Shown piece by piece: positions 1-6,497 of a DNA stretch of 7,176 nucleotides. Source of the stretch: Nitrospina sp. (GTDB taxonomy: Bacteria; Nitrospinota; Nitrospinia; Nitrospinales; Nitrospinaceae). The position numbers and the translations under genes were made by a program. The notes below the pieces were generated by a model. It saw nothing but the letters and a program-made list of their open reading frames with translations, did not search any database and was not told the origin of the DNA. How positions within the stretch are numbered: position 1 is the first letter of the stretch; every line of letters begins with the position of its first letter. The stretch is taken from positions 1-7,176 of the forward strand of contig SMVS01000119.1 of NCBI GenBank assembly GCA_004357435.1, in the 5' to 3' direction.

Positions 1-750
1 CAGGACGCACTAGATCTAAACTCTGTTTTTGCTCTGCCAAATCTGAAGTACCTGTTTCTGACGCATTTGCACGAAGACCATACGGTGGGGCTTCCTTCTT
101 TCATCTCCAATCCCTATAAATTCTACGCGGGCGGCGACAAGAAGATTTTCGGGCCGGAAGGCGTGGATGAGATGATCAGGCACATCAACGCTGCCTGGAG
201 CATTGACCGGCACGAGATGGCGCAGGGTTCAATCGTTCGGGACCCTGATGGATCTACGGCGGTTGGCATCCCTGTCTGGCCGAGCACGAGCACGGACGGC
301 AAGAGGATCTTCGAGGATGACAACGTGCTCGTGCAGGCGTTCCCGACCAACCACGGCTTCCTCGAGCATACCTATGCGTACAGATTCACAGCGAAATCGG
401 ACGGGCGTGTATTCGCCTTTGGGGGAGATGGCACGTACTCTGAAGGTCTGGTGGCAGCTGCGAAAGACGCGGACATTCTCTTCATTGAAGGCGTCACCCG
501 GAAAAATATCAAGTTCGCCACCTGGGGCGGTGATACCGAGGAAGAGAAGGTTCAGGTCATCGGTGCTTACCACATGTTCCCCGACCGCCTGAAGCGAGTC
601 TACGACGAGTCGGGCGTGAACAATATCGTGATGGTTCATGTCCAGAACTACAACAGTCCTGAGAACTTCGATCGTCTGAGCGTTCTCAAAGAGATGATCG
701 ATGAAGGTATCAAGAACATCCTACTTGCCCAGGATGGCGACCTGTACTGA
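1..750 (+). CDS. MBL-fold metallohydrolase, 5' end outside the window
   Basis: The frame is open from base 1 to the TGA at 748-750, giving 249 residues and no real start, so the N-terminus lies to the left. Counting from base 1, the metal site of the metallo-beta-lactamase fold is seen in order: THLHEDH (H22, H24, D26, H27), then H118 in PTNHGF, D143 in FGGDGT, and H213 in MVHVQ. This set matches the ligands of the RNase Z/arylsulfatase-like branch (HxHxDH, His, bridging Asp, final His), so a two-metal hydrolase is expected. The substrate cannot be told from sequence. The C-terminus DGDLY is a normal family ending, with the last domain complete. No signal peptide can be judged. A TTG at 67 is inside the metal motif and cannot be the start. 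The last 41 bases overlap a minus-strand reading frame tail to tail. No convincing terminator follows. Family is confident, specific role is not. Confidence 0.9.
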   Translation, partial: QDALDLNSVFALPNLKYLFLTHLHEDHTVGLPSFISNPYKFYAGGDKKIFGPEGVDEMIRHINAAWSIDRHEMAQGSIVRDPDGSTAVGIPVWPSTSTDGKRIFEDDNVLVQAFPTNHGFLEHTYAYRFTAKSDGRVFAFGGDGTYSEGLVAAAKDADILFIEGVTRKNIKFATWGGDTEEEKVQVIGAYHMFPDRLKRVYDESGVNNIVMVHVQNYNSPENFDRLSVLKEMIDEGIKNILLAQDGDLY

Positions 751-1161
751 CCTTCCCGGGGAGGGCCGAAGTGGAGTTCAAGCAAGCTTTCTGATTCTTC
801 TCTTCCTCATCTATAGCTGTTAATAACCCCAAAAGGCCGGTGGTTTTAGTACCTTCTTTTTCCTCATACTTTTCACTTGCTCTTTGGAGCGTCCCTAAAA
901 GCTTTATTTTCTGATCTGGATTCAACTCAGGTAATTCATCTTCTAAGCTATCGAGAACTTTAGCTGAAAGATCAGAAATCCGTAGATGCTGGAGTTCTCG
1001 ATATTTTGTCAGGGTTCCCTCATTATGACGGAGGTAGGAGATGCGGCGGGACAGGGTTGCGGTGGAGACATTGACTGCCTCTGAAATCTCCGAAATGGTT
1101 CGTCCTTCGGCTCGTAGGGTTAGGATGGCGTGTGGTCGATTTCGATTTTTGTGCGGCCCAT
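710..1161 (-). pseudogene. Helix-turn-helix protein, frameshifted near its N-terminus
   Basis: On the minus strand an ATG at 1161-1159 has a strong AAGGAG 7 bases upstream and starts MGRTKIEIDH, then reads TPS and stops at TAA. In another frame the sequence continues from AILTLRAEGR as a clear helix-turn-helix (TISEISEAVNVSTATLSRR). After that comes a charged helical region of about 80 residues (SDLSAKVLDSLEDELPELN, then ASEKYEEKEG), ending at TGA 712-710. The join lies in CACAC at about 1128-1134: removing two bases or adding one restores a single protein of roughly 150 residues. The HTH frame has no ATG of its own before an in-frame stop near 1228. The HTH suggests DNA binding, of the small homeodomain-like type seen in resolvase tails and phage-type small proteins; the function is unknown. 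The last 25 or so codons look unlike the rest and run into the MBL gene, so the natural C-terminus may be lost. Confidence 0.7.
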
Positions 1162-1168
1162 GGGGTTT

Positions 1169-1174
1169 CTCCTT
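1169..1174 (-). promoter_or_regulatory. Ribosome binding site of the HTH gene
   Basis: AAGGAG on the minus strand lies 7 bases before the ATG at 1161. It matters because it marks that ATG as the original start even though the HTH domain is in another frame, which supports a frameshift and not a different start. Confidence 0.7.
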
Positions 1175-1300
1175 GCGTCTGTATTGATGTGAATAGTGAC
1201 TTTTTGGCGAGAGAGAGGAATTGTCCTAGTTAAATCCCCTCCTCAGCCATGCATGAGTTTTTTTGAAGATATTTAACCTATTAAAAACTTAAAAAATATT

Positions 1301-1394
1301 GCGTCTTAACGTCATTGCGTCATTACCCTTATTTGGTAAAAGTTTCAGAGGTGACGGATACAACCTCTTGTTTTAGTTTTCGTCATGCGTCATT
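1301..1394 (+). repeat. Short 8-bp repeat units in the AT-rich gap
   Basis: Three adjacent 8-base units GCGTCTTA, ACGTCATT and GCGTCATT fill 1301-1324. A second cluster, TCGTCAT then GCGTCATT, is at 1380-1394, immediately before the point where porin homology begins. The gap from 1175 to 1376 is otherwise AT-rich, with no gene, RNA or terminator that I can support. The repeats could be binding sites or traces of a deletion junction; neither is shown. Confidence 0.45.
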
Positions 1395-1967
1395 TCGCTC
1401 AACCTGTTGCATCTGGGGTTTGGCCTGCGGTCCTCGAATAGCCATGAAGGATTTCGCTCCGCTTCGGTGCCGGAGTTTAAAAACTCACCCCTGTTCGTGG
1501 ATACCGGAAATTTTGACGCGAACGGCTCTCTGACCTATAGCCTGGAAACGTATTGGCGAAAGGGCCCGTTCTGGCTCGGCGGGGAGTATGTGCTCACTGA
1601 TATGGATGCGCCTGCCGTTGGCAACCCCGACTTTTCCGGCTTTCACGTGACCGCCTCTTGGATTCTGACGGGGGAGATGCGCGGCTATAACCACAAAAGT
1701 GGCGTTTTCAATCCCATACGGGTAGCGAAATCCGTCGATCAGGGTGGTGTGGGTGCCTGGGAAATTGCAGCCCGCTGGTCTGAAGTTGATCTCACCGACC
1801 AGCTGGCGACGGGCGGCGAAATGAAGATTTTCTCACTGGGATTGAACTGGTTTCTGACCCAGGAATTCAACGTGGGCCTGAACTATCGTTACATCAACCT
1901 GGACCGCTTCGGCGTCAAGGGAAGAGCCAGCGGTATCAATACCCGGATTACAGTTTTTCTGCTGTGA
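1377..1967 (+). pseudogene. C-terminal fragment of a phosphate-selective porin (OprP/OprO type)
   Basis: The frame is open from a TAG at 1374 to the TGA at 1965-1967. Recognisable protein begins at LLHLGFGLR (about 1404) and continues through SPLFVDTGNFDANG, YWRKGPFWLGGEYV, VTASWILTGEMRGYN, GAWEIAARWSEVDLTD and LGLNWFLTQEFNVGLNYRYI. These are typical of the last beta-strands of the porin O/P family, outer-membrane trimers that take up phosphate or other anions. About 185 residues are present, against 400-500 in whole members. The signal peptide, periplasmic N-terminus and first half of the barrel are missing, and upstream sequence is AT-rich noncoding. There is no ATG with a ribosome binding site in this frame; a TTG at 1407 is possible but would give a protein without export signal. 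I read it as a truncated remnant. It converges on the sulfatase gene with a 15-base gap and no visible terminator. Confidence 0.8.
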
Positions 1968-1982
1968 TGGGACCCCTGTTCC

Positions 1983-3509
1983 CTAATTTTGAGGTCGTAC
2001 CTTCAATTTCTGTAAAACTTTATCGACACCTAAAGAAGAACCTTCCACGGGCGGAAACTCAACAAATGTTTTCAAAAACTTACCCGTAATGGCCTGTGCC
2101 GGGACAAAAGTCCACATATTATCTGCAAACCATCGAGTATACATATCCGAATCTTTCCATGCTGTTTCATAAGGATCAGCTCTTAAGTTTATTAGAATAG
2201 GCCATGCCGGTGTTTTGCGATAAGCCGTATTAATAGCCCCTTCCGTAATTGCAAAATTCAGTTTCCAGTCATCATAACGGAGGGCGTTTAAATTGCCACC
2301 CTGATCAAAATAGAAAATTTCCTTTCGGGGGTCAGCTTTCACTTCACCCTTCCAGAAGGGCATCATATTATAACCATCCAGATGAACTTTGAATTTTTTG
2401 TTTCCAACTTTGTAACCTTTAAGCAGCTTCTCCTTAATATCAGGAACACCTGCCGCTGCAAGAAGAGTTGGCATAATGTCTTCGTGAGAATATATATTGT
2501 TGTCAACCGTTCCGGGTTTAATCACACCAGGCCAGCGAATTACACTTGGCACACGGAAACCGCCTTCCCATGTGGTGCCTTTCTCACCATGAAATGGAGT
2601 TGTTCCACCATCAGGCCAAGTAAACTTTTCAGCTCCATTGTCGGTAGAGTACATAACCATCGTGTTATCGGTAATTCCTAATTCGTCTAATTTTGCAAGG
2701 ACCACACCAATCGATTTATCATGCTCAACCATACCATCGGCATACAGGCCTACCCCGGTAACTCCTTGACTTTCAGGTTTAAGGCGTGTCCAAACGTGCA
2801 TACGGGTTGCGTTTAGCCATACAAAAAATGGTTTACCATTTTTATGTGCTTTTTCTATAAAAGCAATAGCAGCATTGGTAAATTCATCATCAGCTGTTTC
2901 CATTCTTTTTCTGGTCATTGGACCAGTATCTTCTATTTTGCCATCAGAATAAGAGTGAATAACTCCACGTGGACCATATTTTTTGTGAAACGCCTTATCT
3001 TTGGGATAGTAGTAAGTTTCTGGTTCTTCCTCAGCATTTAAGTGATAAAGATTTCCGAAGAATTCATCAAAACCATGATTGGTTGGTAACATTTCATCAA
3101 GGTCACCGAGGTGATTTTTTCCAAATTGACCGGAAGTATAACCAAGAGGTTTCAATAGTTCTGCAATGGTGGGCTGGTTAGCTTTAATACCTTGGTCACT
3201 CCCCGGCATACCAATTGTCAGAAGTCCGGTTCTGAAAGGATGCTGACCAAGGATAAATGCTGCTCTACCTGCTGTACAGGATTGCTGTGCATACCAATCA
3301 GTAAAGAGGGCACCTTCATTGGCGATTCTATCGATATTCGGAGTTTTATACCCCATCATGCCATGATTGTATTTACTAATGTTTGACCATCCAATGTCGT
3401 CGCCCCAGATAACCAAAAAGTTGGGTTTGTCGGCGGCTAAAGCAACTGGAGCCGCAAGACACATGGAAAACAACAGACACATTGTTAGTTTAAATATCGT
3501 TTTTTTCAT
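1983..3509 (-). CDS. Secreted arylsulfatase-family hydrolase (sulfatase S1)
   Basis: This is a 508-residue sulfatase, the alkaline-phosphatase-like fold that cleaves sulfate esters using a formylglycine made from an active-site cysteine. The start chosen is ATG 3509, because it begins a signal peptide (MKKTIFKLTM, a hydrophobic core, then a cleavage site at ALAA/DKPN near residue 26). The GTG at 3542 would add 11 charged residues before it. Seen in order: metal pair D37-D38 in WGDDIGW, the modification motif SCTAGR (C78, R82), K131 and H133 in GKNHLGD, H239 in TRMHVW, STDNGAE (D290, N291), and K310 in GEKGTTWEGGFRVP. The motif has Ala where Pro is commonest (C-x-A-x-R), a form also accepted by formylglycine-forming enzymes. 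No such maturase gene is in the window. The substrate cannot be told. Codon use is AT-rich compared with the flanking MBL and asparaginase genes, so transfer is possible. The gene appears intact and single, with its own promoter. Confidence 0.93.
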   Translation of the reverse strand: MKKTIFKLTMCLLFSMCLAAPVALAADKPNFLVIWGDDIGWSNISKYNHGMMGYKTPNIDRIANEGALFTDWYAQQSCTAGRAAFILGQHPFRTGLLTIGMPGSDQGIKANQPTIAELLKPLGYTSGQFGKNHLGDLDEMLPTNHGFDEFFGNLYHLNAEEEPETYYYPKDKAFHKKYGPRGVIHSYSDGKIEDTGPMTRKRMETADDEFTNAAIAFIEKAHKNGKPFFVWLNATRMHVWTRLKPESQGVTGVGLYADGMVEHDKSIGVVLAKLDELGITDNTMVMYSTDNGAEKFTWPDGGTTPFHGEKGTTWEGGFRVPSVIRWPGVIKPGTVDNNIYSHEDIMPTLLAAAGVPDIKEKLLKGYKVGNKKFKVHLDGYNMMPFWKGEVKADPRKEIFYFDQGGNLNALRYDDWKLNFAITEGAINTAYRKTPAWPILINLRADPYETAWKDSDMYTRWFADNMWTFVPAQAITGKFLKTFVEFPPVEGSSLGVDKVLQKLKVRPQN

Positions 3510-3542
3510 TATCAGCTTTCTGCCGTTTGGCGATAAATTCAC

Positions 3543-3852
3543 TTTGAGATTGGACCCCCAACTGCTCTCAGACCAATAATTAACAAATATAAATATGGTA
3601 TTACCTACTTTATATCAAGTTACCAAAGTTGTCAATTTTGCTGAATATTGGTGGGAAGTTTCAGCTAATTTCTAAAATAAACCAGTCAAGATATAGAAAA
3701 TCATATACATGCAATCTTTCGCCTTATTTTTTTCAGCAATATTGTTGACGGGTGGTTAATAGCTATATAGCGTTAGAAACTGGCCCTTATTGGATGATGT
3801 AATATGGTGCTCTCAAGTTTTTAGAGAAATAATGTTCGTTTGATCTAGATCC
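3543..3852. other. AT-rich divergent intergenic region
   Basis: The region separates the sulfatase (leftward) from the outer-membrane barrel gene (rightward). It contains the sulfatase promoter candidate. For the rightward gene I see only a weak TTGACG at 3745-3750 followed by TATATAG at 3764, with too short a spacer to be convincing. No ORF, RNA gene or strong hairpin is seen. Confidence 0.5.
3607..3635 (-). promoter_or_regulatory. Candidate sigma-70 promoter of the sulfatase gene
   Basis: On the minus strand a perfect TTGACA (3635-3630) is followed after 17 bases by TAAAGT (3612-3607). TATAAA (3614-3609) with a 15-base spacer is the alternative -10. Transcription would begin near 3600, leaving a leader of about 90 bases before the ATG at 3509. 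It is based on consensus matching only. Confidence 0.5.
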
Positions 3853-4683
3853 ATGGGGTATGTTTTGATTTCTATTCAAAAATTTAAAGTGGGTCTGATT
3901 GTTTTTATTTTCTCAGTGGGGTTGGAACCCCGTTAGTTTGGGACGACAATACTGAATACCCCTGGAAAACTCTCTCCGTTAAAGTGGGTTATTTTTTTGT
4001 CAATTCGGATACAGACCTTAGGCTCGATCCAACGGGAGGAGGAAGTGGGACCGAAATTGACTTGGAAGAAATATTGGGCTTGGATGAAAACATCGACTCT
4101 TTCGATGTCAGTGTCGAGTGGCGTTTCTTCGACAGGCACCGCCTTAATGTTGGTTACTTTGACTTATCCCGCGATGCAACCACCGCTATTTCCGGAACTA
4201 TTAACATTGGTGACACAATATTTTTCAGCGATGTACTTAAAACAGAATTTAAATGGAGTACAGTGGCTGCAGCCTATACTTGGTCCTTTCTCCAGACCAA
4301 CAAGTATGAATTTGGGTTGAGCCTTGGAGCTCATAATAACCACATTAAAGTTTAGTGTCGCCAGTACGACGCTTGCGGCATCGGTAGAATCGAAGAGTGT
4401 TACCGCCCCGCTTCCACTTTTGGGGCTCTCAGGCGCCTATGCCTTCACTCCGAAATTGGTTCTAAAAGCCGATGCCGGTTGGTTTGGCATAAAGGTAGGT
4501 GAGATAGAGGGGTCGCAGTGGACATTCAATCTTGATCTGGAATACAACATGTGGAAACACGTTGGGTTTGGAATCGGTTATAAATTTTACAACCTGGATG
4601 TGGATATTACTGAACTTGATTTCAAAGGCTCGGTCAATTCCACTTATAATGGAGCCACGGTATTTTTAAAGTTTTACTTATAA
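3853..4683 (+). pseudogene. Outer-membrane beta-barrel protein, two frameshifts
   Basis: Three segments in changing frames join into one barrel protein of about 275 residues. Segment one starts at ATG 3853 and reads a signal-peptide-like stretch (KFKVGLIVFIFSVG), then stops at 3934-3936. Segment two, open from 3888, continues VGTPLVW, NTEYPWKTLSVKVGYFFVNSD, then EWRFFDRHRLNVGYFDLS, to TAG 4353-4355. Segment three, one frame further, continues SVASTTLAAS, LSGAYAFTPKLVLKADAGWF, EYNMWKHVGFGIGYKF and ends GATVFLKFYL. Alternating aromatic strands and the C-terminal aromatic-rich strand are typical of small barrels of 8 or more strands. I do not recognise a specific family and infer no transport function. 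The first join lies in the GGGG run near 3917-3920, the second at an extra T in TTT 4351-4353, so consensus error in homopolymers is as likely as true decay. No clear ribosome binding site precedes 3853. Confidence 0.7.
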
Positions 4684-4741
4684 AAATTTCACGCTGAAGG
4701 CTTTTTCATTGAATGGCGCGGTCATTAAAAGGCAATTATAA

Positions 4742-4921
4742 ACGGAAGTCCCTCGATTAAAGTTTCCCGGCGTGGGTTGGTTTGCATGCCCTGCACTTGA
4801 GGCAACAGTAGATAAACAATTCTCGTTGTTCTCAGGCGCCCTGCTTGGCATGATACTGACCGTGTTGTCCGAGAAATACGGTTTGGTGTTCCTGCAATCC
4901 ATTATTGTGTCAGGAGTGTAG
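4742..4921 (+). pseudogene. Orphan C-terminal tail of an unrecognised membrane protein
   Basis: An open frame of 59 codons follows a TAA at 4739 and ends with TAG at 4919-4921. It reads FPGVGWFACPALEATVDKQF, then a hydrophobic stretch FSGALLGMILTVL, then SEKYGLVFLQSIIVSGV. It has no convincing start or ribosome binding site, and its stop lies 2 bases before the GTG of the metal-binding lipoprotein gene, a spacing typical of translationally coupled operon genes. I infer it is the 3' end of a former or frame-disrupted operon partner, perhaps a membrane component, whose 5' part is missing at the junction after 4683. It could also be a small real protein. I recognise no family. A longer minus-strand frame over the same bases looks like its shadow. 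Confidence 0.4.
4912..4916 (+). promoter_or_regulatory. Ribosome binding site deciding a GTG start
   Basis: AGGAG lies 7 bases before GTG 4924, inside the last codons of the upstream frame. It supports the GTG as the true start of the lipoprotein gene and suggests coupled translation. Confidence 0.65.
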
Positions 4922-4923
4922 AG

Positions 4924-5862
4924 GTGAAAATATATATTGCGCTGCTATTGGTTTTTTTAATGAGTGCCTGCAGTGAAAAAGAGCAAAAAACCGCCCGTGA
5001 AAATCCAAATACCGATTTGTCCGTGTTGGTGGCAGTCACCAACTATCCTCTGCATTACTTTGTCACTCGGATAGCTGGCGATAATGTGACCCCCTACTTT
5101 CCCGAGATTGAGGGCGATCCTGCATTTTGGAAACCGTCCAGCGAGGAATTACAAACCTTCCAGCAGGCAGACCTGATCGTGCTTAACGGTGCCAGTTACG
5201 AAACCTGGTTACCCTACGTGACCCTGCCTGAAGATAAAATGGTTAATACTTCTTATTCTCTTAGTAATCCATTAATCAAGAATGACAAGGCATTGGCACA
5301 TAAACATGGTCCCGAAGGCGAGCATGAACACGGTGCAACGGCCTTTACCACCTGGCTGGACCTGCAACAGGCCAGCCAGCAGGCGGCGGCTGTAAAAGAC
5401 GCGTTGACAAACGTACGACCTGATAAAGCCGGGCTGTTTCAAAAAAACTTTATAGCGTTACAAAAGGAGCTTTTGTCACTGGATCAAAAATTGCGGTCGA
5501 TCGGTAATCGCCTGCAACACACCCCCTTGCTGTTTTCCCATCCGGTCTATCAATATTTTCAACGGCGTTATGGTTTCAGCGGGCACGCTCTGCACTGGGA
5601 GCCGGATCGCATGCCGGATGAGCGGCAATGGCAGCAATTAGAGCTGTTAAACAAGGAGCTGAAAGCACAGTGGATGATCTGGGAAGACCAGCCATCGAAA
5701 GATATCACCAAGCGGTTGGAGACCTTGAATATTCATTCCGTGGTGTTTAATCCCGCGAGTAATCACAGCGAAAATGAAAAGCAGGACTTTATCGCTGTAA
5801 TGAACACCAACGTGGCCAACCTTGCGGCGATTGAGCGCAATCATCTGGAGGCTGGTAAATAA
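4924..5862 (+). CDS. Metal ABC transporter substrate-binding lipoprotein, ZnuA/TroA family, variant site
   Basis: The product is 312 residues. A lipoprotein signal ends in LMSAC with the lipidated Cys at 16, so it should be anchored in the periplasm. The cluster A-I (ZnuA/TroA) fold is shown by AVTNYPLHYFVTRIAGD (37-53), QADLIVLNGASYETWL (81-96), a His-rich loop HKHGPEGEHEHG (126-137), TTWLDLQQA (142-150), FSHPVYQYFQRRYG (204-217), WMIWEDQPS (250-258) and a terminal FIAVMNTNVANL. In classical zinc or manganese binders the first ligand is a His in HxYxP and the second a His in DPHxWLDP. Here those places read DPAFWKPS and AFTTWLD, with no His. Only the third (H206) and the acidic C-terminal part remain. 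The His-rich loop may supply metal, or the protein may belong to a variant subfamily with another role. No ATPase or complete permease gene is in the window; only an orphan tail lies upstream. The start is GTG with AGGAG 7 bases ahead. Confidence 0.88.
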   Translation: MKIYIALLLVFLMSACSEKEQKTARENPNTDLSVLVAVTNYPLHYFVTRIAGDNVTPYFPEIEGDPAFWKPSSEELQTFQQADLIVLNGASYETWLPYVTLPEDKMVNTSYSLSNPLIKNDKALAHKHGPEGEHEHGATAFTTWLDLQQASQQAAAVKDALTNVRPDKAGLFQKNFIALQKELLSLDQKLRSIGNRLQHTPLLFSHPVYQYFQRRYGFSGHALHWEPDRMPDERQWQQLELLNKELKAQWMIWEDQPSKDITKRLETLNIHSVVFNPASNHSENEKQDFIAVMNTNVANLAAIERNHLEAGK

Positions 5863-5865
5863 ACA

Positions 5866-5935
5866 TTAGCCGAATGTCCGCTTTTGGCCGGTTCCTGAAG
5901 ATCGAAGCCGTTAGGCGAACGTCCGCTTTGGGTCG
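5866..5935 (+). repeat. Two imperfect 25-bp direct repeats
   Basis: Copies at 5866-5890 and 5911-5935 share 21 of 25 bases, with the core GTCCGCTTT. They start 45 bases apart, just after the lipoprotein stop codon. The type, CGAA(T/C)GTCCGCTTT followed by GGCCG or GGTCG, resembles dispersed intergenic repeats of environmental bacteria as I remember them; this is not checked. Confidence 0.6.
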
Positions 5936-5939
5936 TTTG

Positions 5940-5975
5940 CGGACTTACAATCAGCGCGACCTAAGGTCCGTTTTT
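5940..5975 (+). terminator. Candidate intrinsic terminator after the metal-binding lipoprotein gene
   Basis: CGGAC (5940-5944) pairs with GTCCG (5966-5970), extended by one G-T wobble and one T-A pair, with a loop of about 17 bases and then TTTTT. The same GCGGAC (5939-5944) can instead pair with GTCCGC (5921-5926) to form an upstream hairpin without a T tract, so the two folds exclude each other. The stem is short, so confidence is moderate. Confidence 0.4.
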
Positions 5976-6103
5976 CTGAACTGCCTCTGATATTTGTACC
6001 AAATGTTAAGTTAGAGTTTCTGCCTTGGGTATGACGGCCTCCGGGGCCGGAGGACATAAACCCAATCAAATATCTCATTTCAAAACCTTATTATCGCCTT
6101 ATT
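5976..6103. other. Intergenic stretch between lipoprotein gene and tRNA
   Basis: With the repeats and terminators on each side, the gene-free space from 5863 to 6171 is about 310 bases. This part holds one GC-rich inverted repeat at 6038-6053 (CCTCCGG, 2 bases, CCGGAGG) with no T tract on either strand. I see no gene or RNA in it. Confidence 0.45.
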
Positions 6104-6145
6104 AAAATAAAAACGGCGACCCCGACTAATAAGGTGGTCACCGTT
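6104..6145 (-). terminator. Intrinsic terminator downstream of tRNA-Thr
   Basis: On the minus strand AACGGTGACC (6145-6136) pairs with GGTCGCCGTT (6121-6112) through ten pairs, one a T-G wobble, and is followed by a T-rich run (TTTTATTTTAAT). It starts 27 bases after the tRNA 3' end. The plus strand also has a T tract after the stem, but there the wobble becomes a C-A mismatch, so the minus direction fits better. Confidence 0.7.
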
Positions 6146-6171
6146 AATTTTTTAAATTTCAATAAGATAAA

Positions 6172-6247
<76 letters not shown>

Positions 6248-6265
6248 TTGCGAGAAGAATGCCGT

Positions 6266-6294
6266 ATTTAAACGGTTTTCATCATAAAAATCAA
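6266..6294 (-). promoter_or_regulatory. Candidate promoter of tRNA-Thr
   Basis: On the minus strand TTGATT (6294-6289), a 17-base spacer and TTAAAT (6271-6266) lie 18 bases before the tRNA. Transcription would start near 6259 and leave about a 12-base leader. Both boxes match consensus at 4 of 6 positions, so it is plausible but weak. Confidence 0.35.
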
Positions 6295-6338
6295 TCGTAT
6301 TGTGATTACGAAAAACCTTTTGATTTTATAAGGAAAAA

Positions 6339-6447
6339 GCCCCCTAGCCCCCTTCGGAGCCGGCCAGTTGCCGGTGCCAATATTTCCTCCGCGTTCTCTG
6401 CGACCTCTGCGGTGAACCGGGTCACCTTTCGACAAGCTCAGGGTGAC
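6339..6447 (+). repeat. Cluster of small intergenic repeat elements
   Basis: Four different elements lie side by side. GCCCCCTA and GCCCCCTT form an 8-base tandem at 6339-6354. CCGGC/GCCGG form an inverted repeat at 6360-6374. Three 9-base units TCCTCCGCG, TTCTCTGCG and ACCTCTGCG occupy 6385-6411; on the minus strand these read as CGCAGAG-like units. A 27-base element with ends GTCACC and GGTGAC and core GACAAGCTCA is at 6421-6447. The last two types are, from memory, common dispersed intergenic repeats in many environmental bacteria. No transposase or target duplication is seen. Frames running across this block are not genes. Confidence 0.6.
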
Positions 6448-6497
6448 AAGACGACACCCTCGGATCATGCCCCGCAATTGTTGAGTGCAAACTAGAG

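Noticed and set aside
67..69. TTG as start of the MBL-fold gene
   Set aside because: It falls inside the HxHxDH metal motif, and the frame is open and coding-like up to the window edge.
1120..1140. Programmed ribosomal frameshift in the HTH gene
   Set aside because: No slippery heptamer or clear downstream stimulatory hairpin is seen, so a mutation or consensus error is simpler.
3509..3542. GTG at 3542 as an earlier start of the sulfatase
   Set aside because: It adds polar residues before a textbook signal peptide; the ATG at 3509 starts that signal directly.
4678..4902. Minus-strand frame of 74 codons
   Set aside because: It shows no recognisable protein and lies opposite the plus-strand tail that ends against the lipoprotein gene.
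5866..5970. CRISPR-like repeat array
   Set aside because: There are only two imperfect copies with one 20-base interval and no further units.
6259..6495. Frames on both strands across the repeat cluster next to the tRNA
   Set aside because: They translate repeats and tRNA promoter sequence and have no protein character.
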